64,000 bases of DNA from Thermomonospora echinospora (GTDB taxonomy: Bacteria; Actinomycetota; Actinomycetes; Streptosporangiales; Streptosporangiaceae). How positions within the stretch are numbered: position 1 is the first letter of the stretch; each line of letters starts with the position of its first letter. A program made the position numbers and the translations under genes. The stretch is taken from positions 1 through 64,000 of the forward strand of contig NZ_FNVO01000006.1 in NCBI RefSeq assembly GCF_900108175.1, in the 5' to 3' direction. Below are positions 45,497 through 53,225 of the stretch, in pieces. The notes under the pieces were generated by a model. That model worked only from the letters and a program-made list of their open reading frames with translations. It did no database searches and had not been told where the DNA came from.

Positions 45497-45869
45497 GCAT
45501 CCCCCTTGATCGGCCTACGAAGTGCGAGGAGCAGCCTTGCAGCCGGCGGGCGGACCGGCAACGCGCTTGACCAGATGCAGTGTCGTCTCGGTAGTAGACG
45601 GGCCACGACACGTCGATACGGCTGGACATCCGCCCTTCACGACACGGCTCCCACGGCATCCAACAAAACGGATTGGCATCACGTATTACTTGAAGAGATT
45701 TCCTCAAGCCACTCAGACGGAAAACCTTCGCAGGCTCCTTGACGAGCGCCCCACAGGGAGCAAGATGGGACCTACGTCATGACAAATCATGGGCCGATCA
45801 CGACCCATTCTGCAAACCCTATACGTCGGACCGGGCGCGGTCCCATGGCGAAATCCAGAGGTGTTGCCA
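45497..45869. other. Intergenic region upstream of mobC, candidate oriT
   Basis: About 370 bp between divergent CYTH and mobilization genes, more AT-rich in its middle. It contains GGACCG-GGCG-CGGTCC (45828-45843), a perfect 6-bp inverted repeat, and CTTGA/TCAAG arms near 45690-45710. Origins of transfer often lie directly upstream of mobC-relaxase operons, so this is the natural place to look; no nic site is recognised. Confidence 0.35.
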
Positions 45870-46286
45870 ATGAGCGGCAGCGAGGACCAGGACGAGCGGA
45901 GGCGAGCACACCGACAGGTGAGGAAGCAGGGGCAGCGACGAAAGCGGATCATGCAGGTCCGGGTCGGCGACGAGGACCTGGCGGTGATCTCGGCTGGCGC
46001 GACCAGGGAAGGGCTTACCCGGAGCGCGTTCGTCATCAAGGCGAGCCTGGCCCGTGCACGAGGTGACACGACACAAACTGATCCAGTGCTGCGCGATATT
46101 CACGAGGAGCTCAAGGACGCCGCCCGTAAAGCGAACAGCATCGGAGTGAACTTCAACCAGGTCGTCAAGAAGCTCAACGCAACCGGGCATCCCACTGGAG
46201 ACATCCCCGCCTACTCAGAAGCGGCTTTCCAGGCGGTACGAAGACTGGACGCGGTCGCCGTGAAGCTATGGAGGCATCTGCGGTGA
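45870..46286 (+). CDS. mobC: MobC-like mobilization accessory protein
   Basis: 138 aa from ATG 45870. A basic N-terminus leads to a ribbon-helix-helix-like segment (MQVRVGDEDLAVISAGA, TRSAFVIKASL), then a helical MobC domain with ANSIGVNFNQVVKKLNATG. It should bind oriT and help the relaxase. Its stop overlaps the relaxase start (GTGA), so the two are coupled. Confidence 0.88.
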   Translation: MSGSEDQDERRRAHRQVRKQGQRRKRIMQVRVGDEDLAVISAGATREGLTRSAFVIKASLARARGDTTQTDPVLRDIHEELKDAARKANSIGVNFNQVVKKLNATGHPTGDIPAYSEAAFQAVRRLDAVAVKLWRHLR

Positions 46287-47857
46287 TAGGGAAGGTGACC
46301 CGAGGTGTCCGTGCCGCCGGACTGATCTACTACCTGTTCGGGCCGGGCCGGAGCAACGAACACGTCGATCCCCATCTGGTGGCCGGCTTCCGCCATCCCT
46401 CCGCGCTGGAACCCGGCATCCGGCCGAGTGGCAGGAGGGACTTCCGCCATCTGATCTCGGTGCTGAATCACCCACTGGAGGCGCTCCACGGAGCATCGTT
46501 CGAGCAGCCGATGTGGCAATGCTCGATGCGGGCCGCACCGACTGATCGGATCCTGTCGGACGCCGAGTGGGCCGACGTCGCCGAGGAGGTCATGCACCGG
46601 ACCGGAATCGCTCCTCGCGGGGACGAGCACGGCTGCCGATGGATCGCAGTCCGGCACGCGGACGATCACATCCACATCGTTGCGACGCTCGCCCGCGAAG
46701 ACGGACGACGCCCTCGGCTCTGGCGAGATCACATGCGGGTCCGGGAAGCCTGCCAGGCCGTCGAGGAACGGTTCGGATTACGATCGACCGCTCCGGCGGA
46801 CCGGACGGCCGCGCCCCGGCCGAGCCGCGCGGAGAACGAGCAGGCCGCCCGGCGAGGGTGGGAGGAGCCGCCGCGGACGGCGCTACGGCGGACGGTCGCC
46901 GCAGTTGCGGCCGGGACGTGCTCGGAGAAGGAGTTCTTCGGCCGCCTGGAGGAGTGCGGAGTCCTGATCCGCAAACGGTTCAGCGTCCGCAACCCCGGCC
47001 AGATCACCGGCTACGCCGTCGCCCTGCCGGATCGCCTCAGCCGTGACGGCAAGCCGGTCTGGTTCTCCGGCGGCAAACTCGCCCCCGACCTGACGCTCCC
47101 GAAACTCCACCAGCGGTGGCTCCACGCACCGCCCGGACCGGGAGATCCAGCTAACCCTCTGGCCAGCCGTGATCGACCCGGTTCGCGGCCGGTCTCTCCG
47201 GATCTCACCCACTCCGAACGAACCGAGCTGTACCAGCAGGCCGCCCAAGCCACCGCCAAAGCGGCAGAGACATTCCGAACGACCACCGACCCGCGGGTAC
47301 GAGCCGATATCGCCGCAGCGACCGCGGACACCCTGCGGACGGTCGCATGGCTGACAAGCAACCGGCATCTCATCCGGGCGTCCGACTCCTACGACCGGGC
47401 GGCCCGCGAACCCTACGGGCGCTTCCCCGCTCCGACACCCGACGGATATGCGCTCCGTACGGTCGTCAGAAGCCTCACCTGGACGATGAACCCGCTCGCC
47501 CGGCACACCCACCACGCGACCCTGGCCATGGCCGGATTGGTCCTCAACCTGATCGAACTCATCGGCGCCGTCGCCATCCACCTCCGGACCCAACGGCGCT
47601 TCGCCCAGGCCGACGCCGCCCGTTCGGCTACGCACGCTCTGCGCACCACTCCACTCTCTGATTCCCTGGTGAGCCGGCCCACCACGCAGACGATGGTCAG
47701 CAAGAGGGCGCCAGACCTGACAGCCAGCCCCGCGCAGTTGGCCGCCGCCAACTTTCCCGTCCCGATCTTCGGAGGCCCTCATACGGCCCTTGACCCCGGC
47801 TCTCCCAGTACGTCCCACTCCCACAGCCAGTCGCATCGTTCATCCCCCCGACGGTGA
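46283..47857 (+). CDS. Relaxase/mobilization nuclease
   Basis: 524 aa. GTG 46283 overlaps the mobC stop and has GGAGG 8 nt upstream. The metal-binding histidine motif is VRHADDHIHIVATL, and an upstream segment carries DEHGCRWIAV. It nicks one strand at oriT and pilots it during conjugation. The C-terminal half (~220-524) is Ala/Thr-rich and contains a hydrophobic helix (THHATLAMAGLVLNLIEL), typical of actinobacterial relaxases of this kind. Confidence 0.9.
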   Translation: MIGKVTRGVRAAGLIYYLFGPGRSNEHVDPHLVAGFRHPSALEPGIRPSGRRDFRHLISVLNHPLEALHGASFEQPMWQCSMRAAPTDRILSDAEWADVAEEVMHRTGIAPRGDEHGCRWIAVRHADDHIHIVATLAREDGRRPRLWRDHMRVREACQAVEERFGLRSTAPADRTAAPRPSRAENEQAARRGWEEPPRTALRRTVAAVAAGTCSEKEFFGRLEECGVLIRKRFSVRNPGQITGYAVALPDRLSRDGKPVWFSGGKLAPDLTLPKLHQRWLHAPPGPGDPANPLASRDRPGSRPVSPDLTHSERTELYQQAAQATAKAAETFRTTTDPRVRADIAAATADTLRTVAWLTSNRHLIRASDSYDRAAREPYGRFPAPTPDGYALRTVVRSLTWTMNPLARHTHHATLAMAGLVLNLIELIGAVAIHLRTQRRFAQADAARSATHALRTTPLSDSLVSRPTTQTMVSKRAPDLTASPAQLAAANFPVPIFGGPHTALDPGSPSTSHSHSQSHRSSPRR

Positions 47858-48039
47858 CGCCTGGTCGTTCGATCCCACTTCCACGCTGTGCCGGCCACCA
47901 CAACCACCACCGGCCATGCCTCCGACAACACATGAGGTGAGATCGCCGAGACCTGCACATCAGCGGAGGAGTCCCGATCAACGACGTTCAAGGTCCTCAC
48001 GGGCGGAGCGGCCGACGCCGAAACCTTTCCGGCTCGTCG

Positions 48040-48459
48040 TCAACCCTCGTCCGGCTGCGTTGGAGATATTGCTTCATACGCGGCGAGTTCTTCAGGGCTG
48101 CCGACGAAGGCCGGTCCACAACCGGGTGGGAGCCGGTCGACCACCATGGCGATGGCTTGCTCCGGCGTTGCCGCCAGCCCCACCGATTCACTCCGGAGAG
48201 GTCCTTCCACCCAGTAGCCGCCTCCTTTGGCCCGTGCGACGTAGGGGATGTCCCAGGTCCATCGAGGGTTCGTGCAGCGGCTGAAGTGCAGTTCTCCCAT
48301 TCCCGTCCACGGGAACAGTTGCCGCAAGCGGGGCTCAGCGTAAGCCGCATCCAACAACTCGGCAGGGATACGTCTATCAGCACGAACATCCCGCCATGCG
48401 GCCTCGACGATGTCACGGCCCGATGGAGTCGAGTTCACGAAGTCATTCTCGCCATGCAT
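48040..48459 (-). CDS. DUF6193-like protein
   Basis: About 139 aa from ATG 48459. EAAWRDVRAD, LFPWTGMGELHFSRCTNPRW and VVDRLPPGCGPAF match the conserved parts of actinobacterial DUF6193 proteins. GTG 48438 is an alternative start. Function unknown. Confidence 0.65.
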   Translation of the reverse strand: MHGENDFVNSTPSGRDIVEAAWRDVRADRRIPAELLDAAYAEPRLRQLFPWTGMGELHFSRCTNPRWTWDIPYVARAKGGGYWVEGPLRSESVGLAATPEQAIAMVVDRLPPGCGPAFVGSPEELAAYEAISPTQPDEG

Positions 48460-48682
48460 ACCCTGCGTACTACACCCATGGGCGTGACCGGTGGTGGTCG
48501 AGCCTGCTGAAGGAAGGCCATCCTGTGCGTCCGAAGCAGGCAGCAGACCGCAGGAGTGTCCGACCTTCAGCTGGGCCGAGCTGCCGAGTGATGCGTTCGT
48601 GCAGGTGAATTGACGTTGCGTAGGCGACGCCAACGCGACTGCCACCGTTTTCCGGACACCCCACCGCCAGGAGGTGCCGCCC

Positions 48683-49525
48683 TTGTCGGTGCCTTGCCCT
48701 ATCGTGCTCCCGGTGAGCGATCAACAGCTGTTTCCGGCAGAGCTGGCAGACCTCTTCGAGGACGGAGCCGGTGCACGGACACTGTCGGTTCCGTTGCCTG
48801 CCGGCCGGCTCGTCAACACCGATGAAGGTGACGGCCCTCCGGGGCTGTGGATGACCAAGGAGGCCGCTGCGGCCGGGTTGTGGGTCGAGGTTCACGCAGA
48901 GCACCACCGGTCGGGACTATGGCCGCTGCTGCTGGAGGCTCTGCACGATGACGAGGAGTTCAGGCCCTGGGGGTCTGGAGAGCTCTCGCTGAAGCGGGTC
49001 ACATCGCCGGATCTTCACGACCCCGCCGACGTGCTCATCGACTGGTGGGATGAATACGCCCACTCCGATGACACGACCGCCCCGTTCCAGCGTTGGCCGG
49101 GACTCGCCCCTGGCAAGCCACCTGCAATCGACCCCGACGAGGTCGCGTGCGAGTACGCGACCCGCCTGCAGTCCTGGTCTCCGTCCATGCGCCTGGGCCT
49201 GATCGCCGCGGATCGGGGCGCGGACGCCCTGGCCGCCGCCGGATGGACCGGCCCGCTGAACCACACCAACGACACCGGCGAGATCGTCACCGTGCTGCGC
49301 AGTTGGGAGGACCGCTTCGGCGTCCGTGTCGTCGGCGCGAGCTTCGCCGACCTCTACCTCAGCGTCGCCGCGCCGCCGGCCACCCTGGAGGAAGCGATAC
49401 ACGTCGCGGCCGAGCACTTCGCTTTCTGCCCTGACAACATCTGGCAGAACAGCCACCCCCACACACTGATCGGATATGCCGAACGCCTCGTCAAACGCAC
49501 CTCATGGTCGTTCTGGTGGGACTGA
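48683..49525 (+). CDS. DUF4253 domain protein
   Basis: 280 aa from TTG 48683, which has AGGAGG 8 nt upstream; GTG 48689 is possible. The C-terminal ~110 residues (WTGPLNHTNDTGEIVTVLRS, then RVVGASFADLYLSVAAPP and AEHFAFCPDNIWQ) are a DUF4253 domain, common in actinomycetes and of unknown role. The N-terminal half is acidic with several Trp residues. Confidence 0.85.
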   Translation: MSVPCPIVLPVSDQQLFPAELADLFEDGAGARTLSVPLPAGRLVNTDEGDGPPGLWMTKEAAAAGLWVEVHAEHHRSGLWPLLLEALHDDEEFRPWGSGELSLKRVTSPDLHDPADVLIDWWDEYAHSDDTTAPFQRWPGLAPGKPPAIDPDEVACEYATRLQSWSPSMRLGLIAADRGADALAAAGWTGPLNHTNDTGEIVTVLRSWEDRFGVRVVGASFADLYLSVAAPPATLEEAIHVAAEHFAFCPDNIWQNSHPHTLIGYAERLVKRTSWSFWWD

Positions 49526-49543
49526 GCCCGAGCTAACAAGGGT

Positions 49544-49858
49544 GTGGCCGCCCTCCCTGACTGGTTGATCAGGCGGCGGTACGCTCCCCCGGTCACTCTG
49601 CCAGTGGCGCGACCCGATGCCACCCTCGTCGACTCGCTGGAATCGTCGGACGGCGATGCCGGTCCGTACACCGTTTGTGCCCGTGCCGTGATCGAGTCGG
49701 CGCGGGCACATGCCCGCGCCTGGGACCACGGTGAGGTGGGCACTGGCCATCTGCTGCTCGGTCTCGCCGACGGTCAGGGCCAAGGGATGGCAGGCGTGAT
49801 CCTCCGCAGGCCGGCGCTTACACCCGACGTCATCAGGCTGCAGGTAAGGAGGCGATGA
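49544..49858 (+). CDS. Clp N-terminal-domain protein
   Basis: 104 aa. ARAVIESARAHARAWDHGEV, then GTGHLLLGLAD is one Clp-N repeat, the adaptor/substrate-binding module of ClpC and ClpA, without an ATPase. Its stop overlaps the next gene's ATG (ATGA). It may modulate Clp proteolysis or sense misfolded proteins. Confidence 0.7.
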   Translation: MAALPDWLIRRRYAPPVTLPVARPDATLVDSLESSDGDAGPYTVCARAVIESARAHARAWDHGEVGTGHLLLGLADGQGQGMAGVILRRPALTPDVIRLQVRRR

Positions 49859-50462
49859 GCTTGGGCGGCCAGCCCGCTCCAGAGAACGTCCCGTACTCCG
49901 CCGAGGCCCGTCGCACACTGAACCTCGCGCTGCAGGAGAACCCGGAGCTAGGTCCCGGTCAGATCGGCACTGATCATCTGCTGCTGGGCCTGCTACACGA
50001 AGGCGGCTTCGCGGCCGGCGTTCTGGCCGCCCACAGCATTGGCTACGAGCAGGTGATCTCCGCCCGCGACAAGCTTCGCCCCACCCTCTGCTACGGCTGT
50101 GTCGAGTACGGCGTTTACGAGCTGGACACCGTGACCGGCCCGGAGACCGCCTTCCCCGGGTGGCTCCTGGATCTCGACCACCAGGTCGCCCCATACAGCA
50201 GCGGAAAGAGGCTGCGGTCGACAACCAGGACTACGAGCGAGCGGTCCTGATACGCAGTACCGAAAAGGACCTTCTCAAGCGCCGGGCGGCCCTCATCCGG
50301 CAACGCTCGGACGAGTTCGACCTCGTGACCGCGATCGACGAGAGCATCTGGCTGCGTGCGCAAGTCGCCAGCCTGCGCGGCTCGCTTCGCCAAAGCCACG
50401 ATAGAACGCACGGCCAGGACGAGGGCGGCGGCAACGGCTTCCCTCGTCCTGGTGCGGAGTGA
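49855..50462 (+). pseudogene. Clp-N plus UVR-motif protein split by a -1 frame change
   Basis: The first frame (ATG 49855 or TTG 49861) encodes a Clp-N repeat (YSAEARRTLNLALQE, TDHLLLGLLHEGG) and a Cys-containing loop. It then loses sense near 50205. The -1 frame continues in register as EAAVDNQDYERAVLIRSTEK, a UVR motif, to stop at 50462. The shift coincides with A-AAG in GGAAAGAGG. Interpretations: a decayed gene, a sequencing error, or a -1 recoding site. The second frame has no good start of its own. Confidence 0.6.
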
Positions 50463-50663
50463 GCCCGGCGGTACACACCGCGCCCAAGTTCTCCGCCTTG
50501 CGCTGACCGGACCACCCACCTCGGCCGACAACCTGGAGAGATCAGTGTGCTACGCTCAGTGAGCGCAAGTATTGCCAAGCAGTCTCAAACGGAGTCATAC
50601 GAAGCGATCGAGCGCGCGACACCGGCACACGCGGACTACTACACAAGGGGAAGAAGGGATGCC

Positions 50664-50906
50664 ATGGAGGAGACCTCGGGACGTGACCCTGATGTGCTCA
50701 CCACCAGGGAGCTGGCGGTCAAGCTCGGTCTGTCGCCGCAGACCGTCCGGCGGATGGCCAACGCCGGGCAGATCCCGGCGCTGAAGACCGGCAAGGACTT
50801 CCGCTACTCCTGGACCGCGGTCCGCGAAGTGCTGCGACAACCTCACATCCAACGGAGGACCAGCACTGATGACCCACGACCAGCCCGAGAGCCGACGGCG
50901 CGATGA
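50664..50906 (+). CDS. MerR-like helix-turn-helix protein
   Basis: 80 aa from ATG 50664, with AAGGGA upstream. LTTRELAVKLGLSPQTVRRM, then GQIPALKTGKDFRY is the winged-helix of small MerR/excisionase-type DNA-binding proteins. It probably regulates element genes. It overlaps the next gene by 38 bp. Confidence 0.82.
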   Translation: MEETSGRDPDVLTTRELAVKLGLSPQTVRRMANAGQIPALKTGKDFRYSWTAVREVLRQPHIQRRTSTDDPRPAREPTAR

Positions 50907-51390
50907 CGACGCCACCGCCGGCCTCGCCCAAGACCTGTACGAGCAGGTCCGGCAGCTCAACCACGCCACCGCCGGGGCACCCGGCCTGACCCGCCCGTCC
51001 ACCGCCTACACCATCCTGGGGAATCTCAGCGCATCCGCCTACGGCCTCGATCAGACCTTCGTTCAGCTCGGCCGCTTCCTTCGCCGCGAGCTGGACGGCG
51101 GGCGCCTCGGTCATGACCGGGGCCACCACCCGGCACAAGCCGTCCAGGACGCCTGCGATGCTCTGTCCGAGGCCCGGGACATCACCACTCGGCTCGCACG
51201 GTCCCTCGGCAACGCTCAGAGCGCCATCAACGCCGTTCACGGCCCCGTCCACCCGGCCGCAGCCCTCGCAGGCGATGACTTTCCACTCTCCGTCTCCGAA
51301 GCGGTGAAGGCCGGCCCGGCGGACGATCGAAGCGGCCCCTCACCATCGCCGTCCACCAAAACGGCCCGCAGCGCCAGGAAGGGGATCTGA
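50869..51390 (+). CDS. Hypothetical helical protein of the element
   Basis: 173 aa from ATG 50869, with GGAGG 10 nt upstream. It is helical, Ala/Arg/Asp-rich (GLAQDLYEQVRQLNHATAG) with a disordered C-terminus. Proteins of this look accompany excisionases in actinobacterial elements; the role is unknown. It ends 2 bp before xis. Confidence 0.65.
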   Translation: MTHDQPESRRRDDDATAGLAQDLYEQVRQLNHATAGAPGLTRPSTAYTILGNLSASAYGLDQTFVQLGRFLRRELDGGRLGHDRGHHPAQAVQDACDALSEARDITTRLARSLGNAQSAINAVHGPVHPAAALAGDDFPLSVSEAVKAGPADDRSGPSPSPSTKTARSARKGI

Positions 51391-51392
51391 GC

Positions 51393-51641
51393 ATGAAGCC
51401 GTTCAGCGATGCCGAGCTTCGGGCGCTCCCCTGCGTGGTCGGCGTCGAGACCGCCGCCAGGGCGCTCGGCATCAGCCGCACCCTCGCGTACCAGCTCGCC
51501 AAGGAAGGCGACTTCCCCTGTCAGGTGATCCGGATCGCCAGCACGTACCGCGTGGCGACCGCCGACCTCCTACGGGTGCTCGGCGTCACCCGCGAAGCCC
51601 CGGAGGACTCCGAACCGGTGTCCCGCAGTGCCGCCGGATGA
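51393..51641 (+). CDS. xis: Excisionase-like helix-turn-helix protein
   Basis: 82 aa. VVGVETAARALGISRTLAYQ, then LAKEGDFPCQVIRI and STYRVATADLLRVLG form a winged helix of the excisionase/HTH_17 type. It sits 95 bp from attR; in the excised circle it would lie just upstream of int. It should direct excision. Confidence 0.85.
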   Translation: MKPFSDAELRALPCVVGVETAARALGISRTLAYQLAKEGDFPCQVIRIASTYRVATADLLRVLGVTREAPEDSEPVSRSAAG

Positions 51642-51685
51642 ACAGTGATCACGTCAGATCCCACGGTCGAATGACGGTCAAATGA

Positions 51686-51724
51686 TCAGAGGCCTGATCG
51701 CCGTCTTGGCGATCAGGCCTCTGA
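51686..51724. terminator. 17-bp hairpin beside attR, tRNA-Pro terminator
   Basis: 51686-51702 pairs perfectly with 51708-51724, with a 5-nt loop. It begins 15 nt beyond the 3' end of tRNA-Pro (minus strand). Compared with the attL-side hairpin it has several base changes, all compensated. Confidence 0.75.
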
Positions 51725-51735
51725 GCTGGGACTTA

Positions 51736-51784
51736 GCGTCGGGGTGGCGGGATTCGAACCCACGGCCTCGTGCACCCAAAGCAC
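51736..51784. repeat. attR, 49-bp direct repeat
   Basis: Identical to 31584-31632. Here the repeat is part of the complete tRNA-Pro gene, so the element restores the 3' half of the tRNA on integration. Confidence 0.92.
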
Positions 51785-51813
51785 GCGCGCTAGCCAAGCT
51801 GCGCCACACCCCG
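51739..51813 (-). tRNA. tRNA-Pro (TGG)
   Basis: The minus strand folds as a tRNA: acceptor arms CGGGGTG/CACCCCG, anticodon stem CGTGC/GCACG with loop TTTGGGT (anticodon TGG), and T-loop GGTTCGAATCC-like sequence. CCA is not encoded. It is the integration target of the element. Confidence 0.96.
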
Positions 51814-52009
51814 GCCCGCCGTCGTACGACACCTCGTGGGCGGTGACGACGACCGCAACCTGTGAAAGTGTAGTGGGGATCGACCGCCATGCCATCCCGA
51901 TTACGAAGGCCGGGAGCCAGTGGCCCATCCCACGCGCGAACGCTCCCGGAGAGCCTGTACGCTACGCAGGTGACCGAGGGCCGGGAACACCGGCGGCACC
52001 TCGGTGCAC

Positions 52010-52083
52010 GCGGGCGTAGCTCAATGGTAGAGCCCCAGTCTTCCAAACTGGCTACGCGGGTTCGATTCCCGTCGCCCGCTCCA
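52010..52083 (+). tRNA. tRNA-Gly (TCC)
   Basis: Acceptor GCGGGCG/CGCCCGC, D-arm with CAATGGTAGAG, anticodon stem CCAGT/ACTGG with loop CTTCCAA (anticodon TCC), and GGTTCGATTCC in the T arm. The 3' CCA is encoded. Confidence 0.96.
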
Positions 52084-52099
52084 CGTTTTCCCAGGTCAG

Positions 52100-52130
52100 C
52101 GGCCTGATCATCGCACAGATGATCAGGCCG
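52100..52130 (+). terminator. Hairpin after tRNA-Gly
   Basis: CGGCCTGATCATC (52100-52112) pairs perfectly with 52118-52130 across a 5-nt loop, 17 nt beyond tRNA-Gly. It resembles the hairpins beside attL and attR in arm sequence and loop length. Confidence 0.75.
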
Positions 52131-52391
52131 AAGATCATTTGTCACTCATGTGTCACTGGGATCCGGCGCCACGATTGGACATCGAGCGTCATGCCGGGGG
52201 CTCCGCCGGCACCTTCTGGATCATGTCGGGACGGCCCTCGATCGGCTCGTGGATCTTGTGACGAGAGTCCTGCCTCGTGGTCATCGGGACCAGGGCCGGC
52301 TTCTGCCGGTCTCGTCCGGCGAGCCTCAGCGTCGGACATCACCGGTATTCGGGCGGGGCGAACGAGACAGGCCGGCGGCGGGCATGCCAGG

Positions 52392-53225
52392 TCATGCCGC
52401 TGGGCCGAGCGTGGCGGTCACGGTGTCCTCGGCTTGGCGGGGATACGTGGGCGGTACGGGTTCGGTGACCCCTTCCGCCTCGTCCTCTTCCGTTTTGTCG
52501 GAGACCACCGTGCCGGGACTGTTGCCGTAGGACGAACGGACATGCACGGTCACTCCGTGCCGGCAGGCGTATTCCACGCTGGACAGCGACAGCACCTTCG
52601 CGCCGGCGGCGGCCATCTCCCGCATCGTCTCGTAGGTCAGATGACGCAGCAGCCGGGCCTGTGGCACCAGTCTGGGATCTGCGGTATAGACGCCGTCCAC
52701 GTCGGTGCAGATCTCGCACACGTCGGCTTTCAGGGCTGCGGCCAGTGCGACCGCCGTGGTGTCGGATCCGCCGCGGCCCAGGGTGGTGACCTCGTCGGTT
52801 TCCCGGCTCAGGCCCTGAAACCCGGCCACCAGCACGATGGTGCCCCGGTCGAGGAGGTGGCGTACGCGCTCGGGCCTGACGTCGATGATCCGGGCCTCAC
52901 CGTGGTCCGAGGTCGTGATCACACCGGCTTGCGGGCCCGACAAGGAGCATGCGGGCGCACCCAGCGCGTGGATGGCCATCGCGGTCAGTGCGTTGGAGAC
53001 CTGCTCACCCGACGCCAGCAGCATGTCCAGCTCGCGTGGGGGCGGAACGGGGTCCACTTCCCGGGCCAACCGGAGGAGTCCGTCGGTGGTGTCGCCCATG
53101 GCGGACACCACGACGACGATGTCGTGACCCGCTGCGTGTACCGCGACGATGCGTTCGGCGACGTACTTGATCCGCTTGGCGTTCCCCACCGAGGAGCCGC
53201 CGTACTTCCGGACGATGAGGGCCAT
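52392..53225 (-). CDS. Aspartate kinase lacking ACT domains
   Basis: 277 aa, versus ~420 for feedback-regulated aspartokinases. The catalytic part is complete: [20 protein letters not shown] at the start, [25 protein letters not shown] and [12 protein letters not shown]. The tandem C-terminal ACT domains that bind lysine and threonine are absent, replaced by a ~40-residue acidic tail. ATG 53225 overlaps the aminotransferase stop by 1 nt (TGATG). It should supply aspartyl phosphate, en route to aspartate semialdehyde, without feedback control. Confidence 0.92.
   Translation of the reverse strand: MALIVRKYGGSSVGNAKRIKYVAERIVAVHAAGHDIVVVVSAMGDTTDGLLRLAREVDPVPPPRELDMLLASGEQVSNALTAMAIHALGAPACSLSGPQAGVITTSDHGEARIIDVRPERVRHLLDRGTIVLVAGFQGLSRETDEVTTLGRGGSDTTAVALAAALKADVCEICTDVDGVYTADPRLVPQARLLRHLTYETMREMAAAGAKVLSLSSVEYACRHGVTVHVRSSYGNSPGTVVSDKTEEDEAEGVTEPVPPTYPRQAEDTVTATLGPAA

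Larger units (their letters stand above)
31584..51784. mobile_element. Integrative and mobilizable element in tRNA-Pro
   Basis: Bounded by exact 49-bp repeats, with the integrase gene just inside the left end and the excisionase just inside the right end; in the circular form they would flank attP. MobC and a relaxase supply mobilization. I see no FtsK/TraB translocase, replication initiator or spread genes, so it differs from self-transmissible pSAM2-type elements and probably needs a helper. Cargo: Nudix regulator, membrane protein/nucleosidase pair, XRE/MTHFS genes, McrBC, CYTH protein, Clp-N proteins and several unknowns. Confidence 0.88.

Noticed and set aside
31584-51784. Self-transmissible pSAM2-like conjugative element
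   Set aside because: The site and int/xis fit, but no FtsK/TraB-type translocase, replication initiator or spread gene was found; mobC and relaxase indicate mobilization instead.
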